Below are positions 59,824-64,000 of a stretch of DNA of 64,000 nt, piece after piece (position 1 is the first letter of the stretch; the number at the start of each line of letters is the position of its first letter). Source of the DNA: Cunninghamia lanceolata (lineage: Eukaryota; Streptophyta; Pinopsida; Cupressales; Cupressaceae); assembly GCA_027924645.1 (NCBI GenBank), contig BSBN01000293.1:6596501-6660500 (forward strand). Direction: 5' to 3'. A program made the translations under genes and the position numbers. The notes below the pieces were generated by a model. It did not search any database. It was not told the DNA's origin and worked only from the letters and a program-made list of their open reading frames with translations.

Positions 59824-61779
59824 GCTATTTTTCCTTCCCCGTTCTAACATCATTTGCAGGAGTGAATAATGCTTTTTGAGATAAGTGGTTTGTGGGCAAA
59901 CTGATTAGCCATCTATTTTAATTCTCAGCCTTGTATTTTCTTCACATAAGGAGCCTGCCCGTTCATGGTAGTCTGTGCATGTAGGTTTTTTCACAGAGCT
60001 GTATGTTTTGCATAATGTCTGTCTGCAGTGGTATATATTATTCTCCTTGAAGCCAATAAGCATCTCAGTAAACTATGGAGGATTTACCCATGCAGATCGC
60101 ACCCTTAGTGGAGTTTAGTATCTTGTTCCTCATACACAGTGAACATTTCATAACCTTAGAGTCTCAGATTGTATTCTGCAATCTTATTATGGCATATCTC
60201 ATCCACATTATGCTCTAAGAAATCATGGTGCCATGAGCATCTCAAGAAATCTGTGGTGCCATCATGGATTATTGCTTTAAGACATATGGTAGATCTAATA
60301 GCTATCTCCATATTCTTGAGGTTTAACTTTATCTTCCGCATTTAGGGTGCCATTTATAAGGAAACCTTGGAAAACACTATACATTTCAAGACATGATCCT
60401 TTTCTCTCATTGTCACTCAACATGTAGGCTATTGTTGTGCATTCAGTTATCCACAACATCAACAATGCGAATAGTTAATCCATAATTTCCTAATTCCATT
60501 TGATCTCATTTAGGAGTTGTTCTCTTTTTAGGAGTTGTGACTTCGATTTTATTTGGAAGCATTAACAAGATGCTAGGATCTCAAAGAACGCCTTCATCTT
60601 TTATGATTAATGCTGTTCAAGAGTTATATTAATAGAGAGAAGTCATTAGACTAACTTAATATCATCCATTTCATTGATTAAGCGGTCATTAACAATTTCA
60701 CACCATCTCTACGATCAGTGCTTACAATTCAATAGGTTGTTACACTTATAGTAGAAGCTTTTACTAGAAAACTGTAATGCCTTGGGAACGAACATAGTTA
60801 ATACATCTATCAAGTTTCGACGGCGTAAGAATGTCTAGTCCCGATCTTCTTCTTAGACAGATTTAAATCATCTTTGATTAAAACATTTCAGAGACATCGT
60901 TATGACAAAGAAATCCAAGCATAGTAAACTGTTATCTATTTGAGGTCAAGAATATCTGAAGGACCGTATTAGGGTAGAACTTAGAGGAAAACGAAAACAT
61001 TGATGTTCATTGTTGATGGTAGGACCTTTGTCCTCGTTGTAATGCCGTATAGTTATAAGGTATCATTTTAGTACTTAATCCAACGTTGGAAAGGTAAGTT
61101 AATCAGGGTAAAATTTGTTATACTTGTGTTTTATAATCTATCTTTAGAACCAAATGTAGAATATTTAAATAGTTTAATTGTAATGTATTAGTATAATTGT
61201 TGTATTTATTGTGAAATCGATTAGTTTGATTTAAAGAGATAATGTAATCCATTGTTGATTTCATTACAAAGTTATTTATGATGAGCCAAGAAGGAATTTT
61301 AGTGTTTAATTTCTAGATTCTGAATTGTACTATGTGAGTTAAGTATTTCTATTGTCTTAAAGAGTAGAATTGAGAGTGGTCATACTCGAAATCCCAGAGG
61401 CTGAGTTTGTCGTAGTGTGGATGGATGTTTTTGTATTGTGATGTTATAACGATTATGCGATTCAAATTTAGTATGAAGTATAATGGAGTATTGACTAAGT
61501 TGATTATGTGTTTGTGATATTGAATTCTCTGGATGAGATATTTAACCAGTTGTGACTATCTTGTATCTGTTTTGTCGTAATTGTTGTTTGAAGAGACCTG
61601 GTATCTGTAAAAGTGTAAAATGTTGTAATGCCATAGGCGATGGATAACAATTGGTATTATGATTCTGTTTGTAATGCAAGAAGGTTTATGCCTTGCAGTA
61701 AATATGTATGAGTAATGTTATAATGCCTTGTATTATGGTTAAGGTTTACTAGGTGTTAGGAAGGAGAGTGGCTTTCAAC

Positions 61780-62100
61780 GTGGGGCCGGCGCCCAAAGTG
61801 GCAGTCAGGATAACCCGTTGAAAGTAGATTAATCAAGTGATAACCCAAAATGAACTAGGGGGTTAAGGGTAGATTTCACACTAAACAAGATTAATGGATT
61901 CCTCTCCCATGGCCTGTAGTGCTTGTATAGACTAAGGATGGGTAGAGAAGGCCCGGTTGGCATGATTGACTTCCTTGTCCTGATGAAAGGAAGGTCGATT
62001 CCGCATGTGTCACCCTATGGGGCCGGCGCCTAGTGAGAGGCTATCAGGATAACCATAGATGAGGGCCGGCACCTAGTCAGAGGCTGTCAGGATAACCCAT
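61780..62100 (+). repeat. Three GC-rich repeats near the LTR end, copy C
   Basis: Same arrangement as in copy B (GGCCGG-GCC ... GTCAGGATAACC), with minor changes in the third unit. Confidence 0.65.
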
Positions 62101-62830
62101 GCTAGGACCATGCGATGACACTCTCCCTACTACAACCTAGCATTCCTTGTTTGATCTCTCCACTTATGTTATGTTTCGCCTCTAGAAGATAAGTTGTGTT
62201 GTATTGTTATTGCCATGTGTTGTATTGGCGTTTGGTTGTCCTTTGTTCATGTTAGTTCTGTCTACCTGACTGTGATTGTTTGGGACCTCATGTTAATTCC
62301 TAGCTCAGGGGGTGGACCTTAGGGTTCCACATGGTCAGGTGGAAGAGCTATTTTATCCATTGGTTGTCCCTTGTCAAGTTCATATGCAAAAAAGGATTTG
62401 TTCCAGTCGTACTTGTCCCAGTTGATGAAGATGCATGTGTATAATCTTGTACCAGATTTGTGTAACAGATCAATCATAATGTATGTGATTCTGATGTAGT
62501 CTGTAAATGGCAATGTAATGATGTCATGATGTACTTATGTGTAACAAAAGCATTTTAGTTATGTTTTGATCATGTAGATTGTATTATCTGATGGTATGTA
62601 ATGAATATGAATCAGTTATTCAATTATGCTTTTGATTTAGATCAGTTACTGATGAATGTTAAATTATGTTAGTTGGTTTGTAAAGTAATGCAGCCTTGTA
62701 TCCTTAGAGAATATGTCGTAGTTAGTTATGTTAACATTATTTGTTATCTTAAACATTAAAAAAAAAATGTTCCTATTTCATGTAGCATAAATGTGTAATT
62801 CTTTGAGGTGTACAAGGCGGGCATTACATC

Positions 62831-62843
62831 TGGTATCAGAGCC
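62831..62843 (+). promoter_or_regulatory. Second primer binding site
   Basis: TGGTATCAGAGCC two bases after the end of LTR copy C. Its presence shows the LTR-internal-LTR-internal tandem order. Confidence 0.9.
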
Positions 62844-64000
62844 AAGTTTAAACACTGGGTACTCTGGGTGTGCTTAGTCCCATTATGTTGTCTTAGTTGC
62901 TTAAACTCTACAGATTTTCTTCTTCCTTTTGTCATCCTTGCCTAACAACGTGAGGGTGTCCCTTGGCAGTGTGTACGTAGGTAGATGCCTAGGGGTCAAG
63001 GTAGAGGTAGTTGGCATGTAGAGATCCATTCCCTTGATTTCTACCATGCAGTTGAAGAAAGGTATGCGGCAAGATTGTCAGTTGTTTGTTGTGATGGTTA
63101 ACATTTGGGAGTTTAGGGAAGAAGTGTTCCCCGAAGATCATCCCATCCGTAAGGAGCTTCGGTTGTAGTTAAAGGAGTTGTCATTTAGAGGACTTGATGC
63201 TTGTGCACCCTCTTGTGGAGTAGGAATTCTTGGATTTTGCGGTGGTTATGTAGAGTCCTTATGGTATAGAATAAAGTAGTGAGGTTAACCTGATGTTGTT
63301 TCCTCCTTCCTCGTTTGGTGGCTAGCATCTAGTCACGCAGTGTTGTACAATACAACTTTAAAAAAAAAAAAGTGTATTTTCTTTATAATTTTCTTTATAA
63401 TTTTCTATTAAATAAAAGGTCGGCACTTTGTTTATATTTGGTTGTGATGGTTTAGCCACACCTTGTGATCTTCATTTGTGTGTAACCCTCATAGTTACAT
63501 TTGATTTAGTGTTGAATTGCGCGCATTTCTTGTTTCGTTGAAGAAATTTAATCCTTATTTGATATTTGTTTATGACTTTGGTGGCTGAACTATTTTCTCT
63601 TTATTGTTTTCGATGCCGGCCGTGTATCGTATTGTGATTCCTCTCCAAGGATGTATGAGGCAGACTTGGTGAGTGTTTACGAGGAAGCAGACACAGGGAA
63701 CCTTGAGGATGGGATATCCGAGGCTAGGACTATTTCATGGAGGCTAACTAATTCTTGCTGTAGGAGTTAGGTCATTGTTGTCTTGTTTGGATGGTCTAAC
63801 CATGTGTATGTGCCCTAGCACCATCAAGTCTCAGAGTGTGTGGTATGGATTGTGTGGGATAGATGTTGGCTCTTGGCTCATAGATTTTGTGTCATGCCTT
63901 AGTAGGTCAGTTACCGGTGTCTAGATGGATCCTTGTGTAGCCTTGAGATGTGATTCATGGTAATTTGAATTCGTCTATGTGTGTTAAATCATGAATATAG
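62844..64000 (+). mobile_element. Second internal region, cut by the window end
   Basis: Repeats 54784 onward at an offset of about 8,060 bp, including the gypsy pol remnant at 63038-63167 and the A-rich run near 63360. A third LTR would be expected about 200 bases beyond the window. Confidence 0.8.

Larger units (their letters stand above)
56140..62828 (+). repeat. Giant LTR, copy C (6.69 kb)
   Basis: Partner of 48078-54768, with few substitutions and almost no length change. Its TATA box is at 57240-57247 and its hairpin at 56428-56491. Unlike a terminal 3' LTR it is followed two bases later by another primer site, so a further internal region begins. Confidence 0.88.

Overview
This is an AT-rich, gene-poor stretch of plant nuclear DNA. 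The evidence is an intronless nepenthesin-type aspartic protease, retrotransposon signatures with plant initiator-Met-tRNA primer sites, and fragments of plant-like housekeeping genes. The very long LTRs, nested insertions and low gene density suggest a large repeat-rich genome, most likely a gymnosperm (an inference; no species marker is visible). Only one gene looks intact.

Region 1 (1-6.8 kb): the aspartic protease gene (4654-5988, + strand) has its own TATA promoter. A second copy of that promoter and the start codon lies 3.0 kb upstream (1331-1672) with no protease behind it. Between them is a degenerate array of units about 126-139 bp long. Region 2 (6.8-12.5 kb): A-rich/T-rich repeat units of about 370-420 bp change orientation and form a large imperfect palindrome centred near 9.98 kb. 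A direct duplication of one arm carries an 81-bp poly(A)-tailed insertion with a 16-bp target duplication. Region 3 (12.5-16.1 kb): unassigned repeat-like DNA with a (GA)n tract.

Region 4 (16.1-21.8 kb): a 5.7-kb solo LTR ('copy A') carrying broken fragments of the 18S rRNA methyltransferase NEP1/EMG1 and of an FHA-domain protein, both in sense behind an LTR TATA box. Region 5 (22.3-31.5 kb): a minus-strand LTR retrotransposon with 2.37-kb LTRs, a perfect 5-bp target duplication, primer site and polypurine tract but no recognisable gag-pol. A 1.4-kb solo LTR is nested in it. Region 6 (31.5-48.1 kb): a mosaic of a small TIR element, a related plus-strand LTR element whose 3' LTR is split by a 4.3-kb insertion, a degraded minus-strand element, and an LTR-like fragment.

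Region 7 (48.1-64 kb): two near-identical units in tandem (period about 8,062 bp), arranged LTR-internal-LTR-internal and running off the window. Their LTRs are about 6.69 kb and the internal region only 1.37 kb. They belong to the same family as copy A but carry different cargo, including a lariat-debranching enzyme (DBR1) fragment. In A and in B/C the shared LTR sequence stops at the same point just downstream of the TATA box, different cargo follows, and shared sequence resumes near the LTR end. The most interesting reading is a giant-LTR, non-autonomous Ty3/gypsy-like family with an exchangeable host-gene cargo bay inside the LTR.
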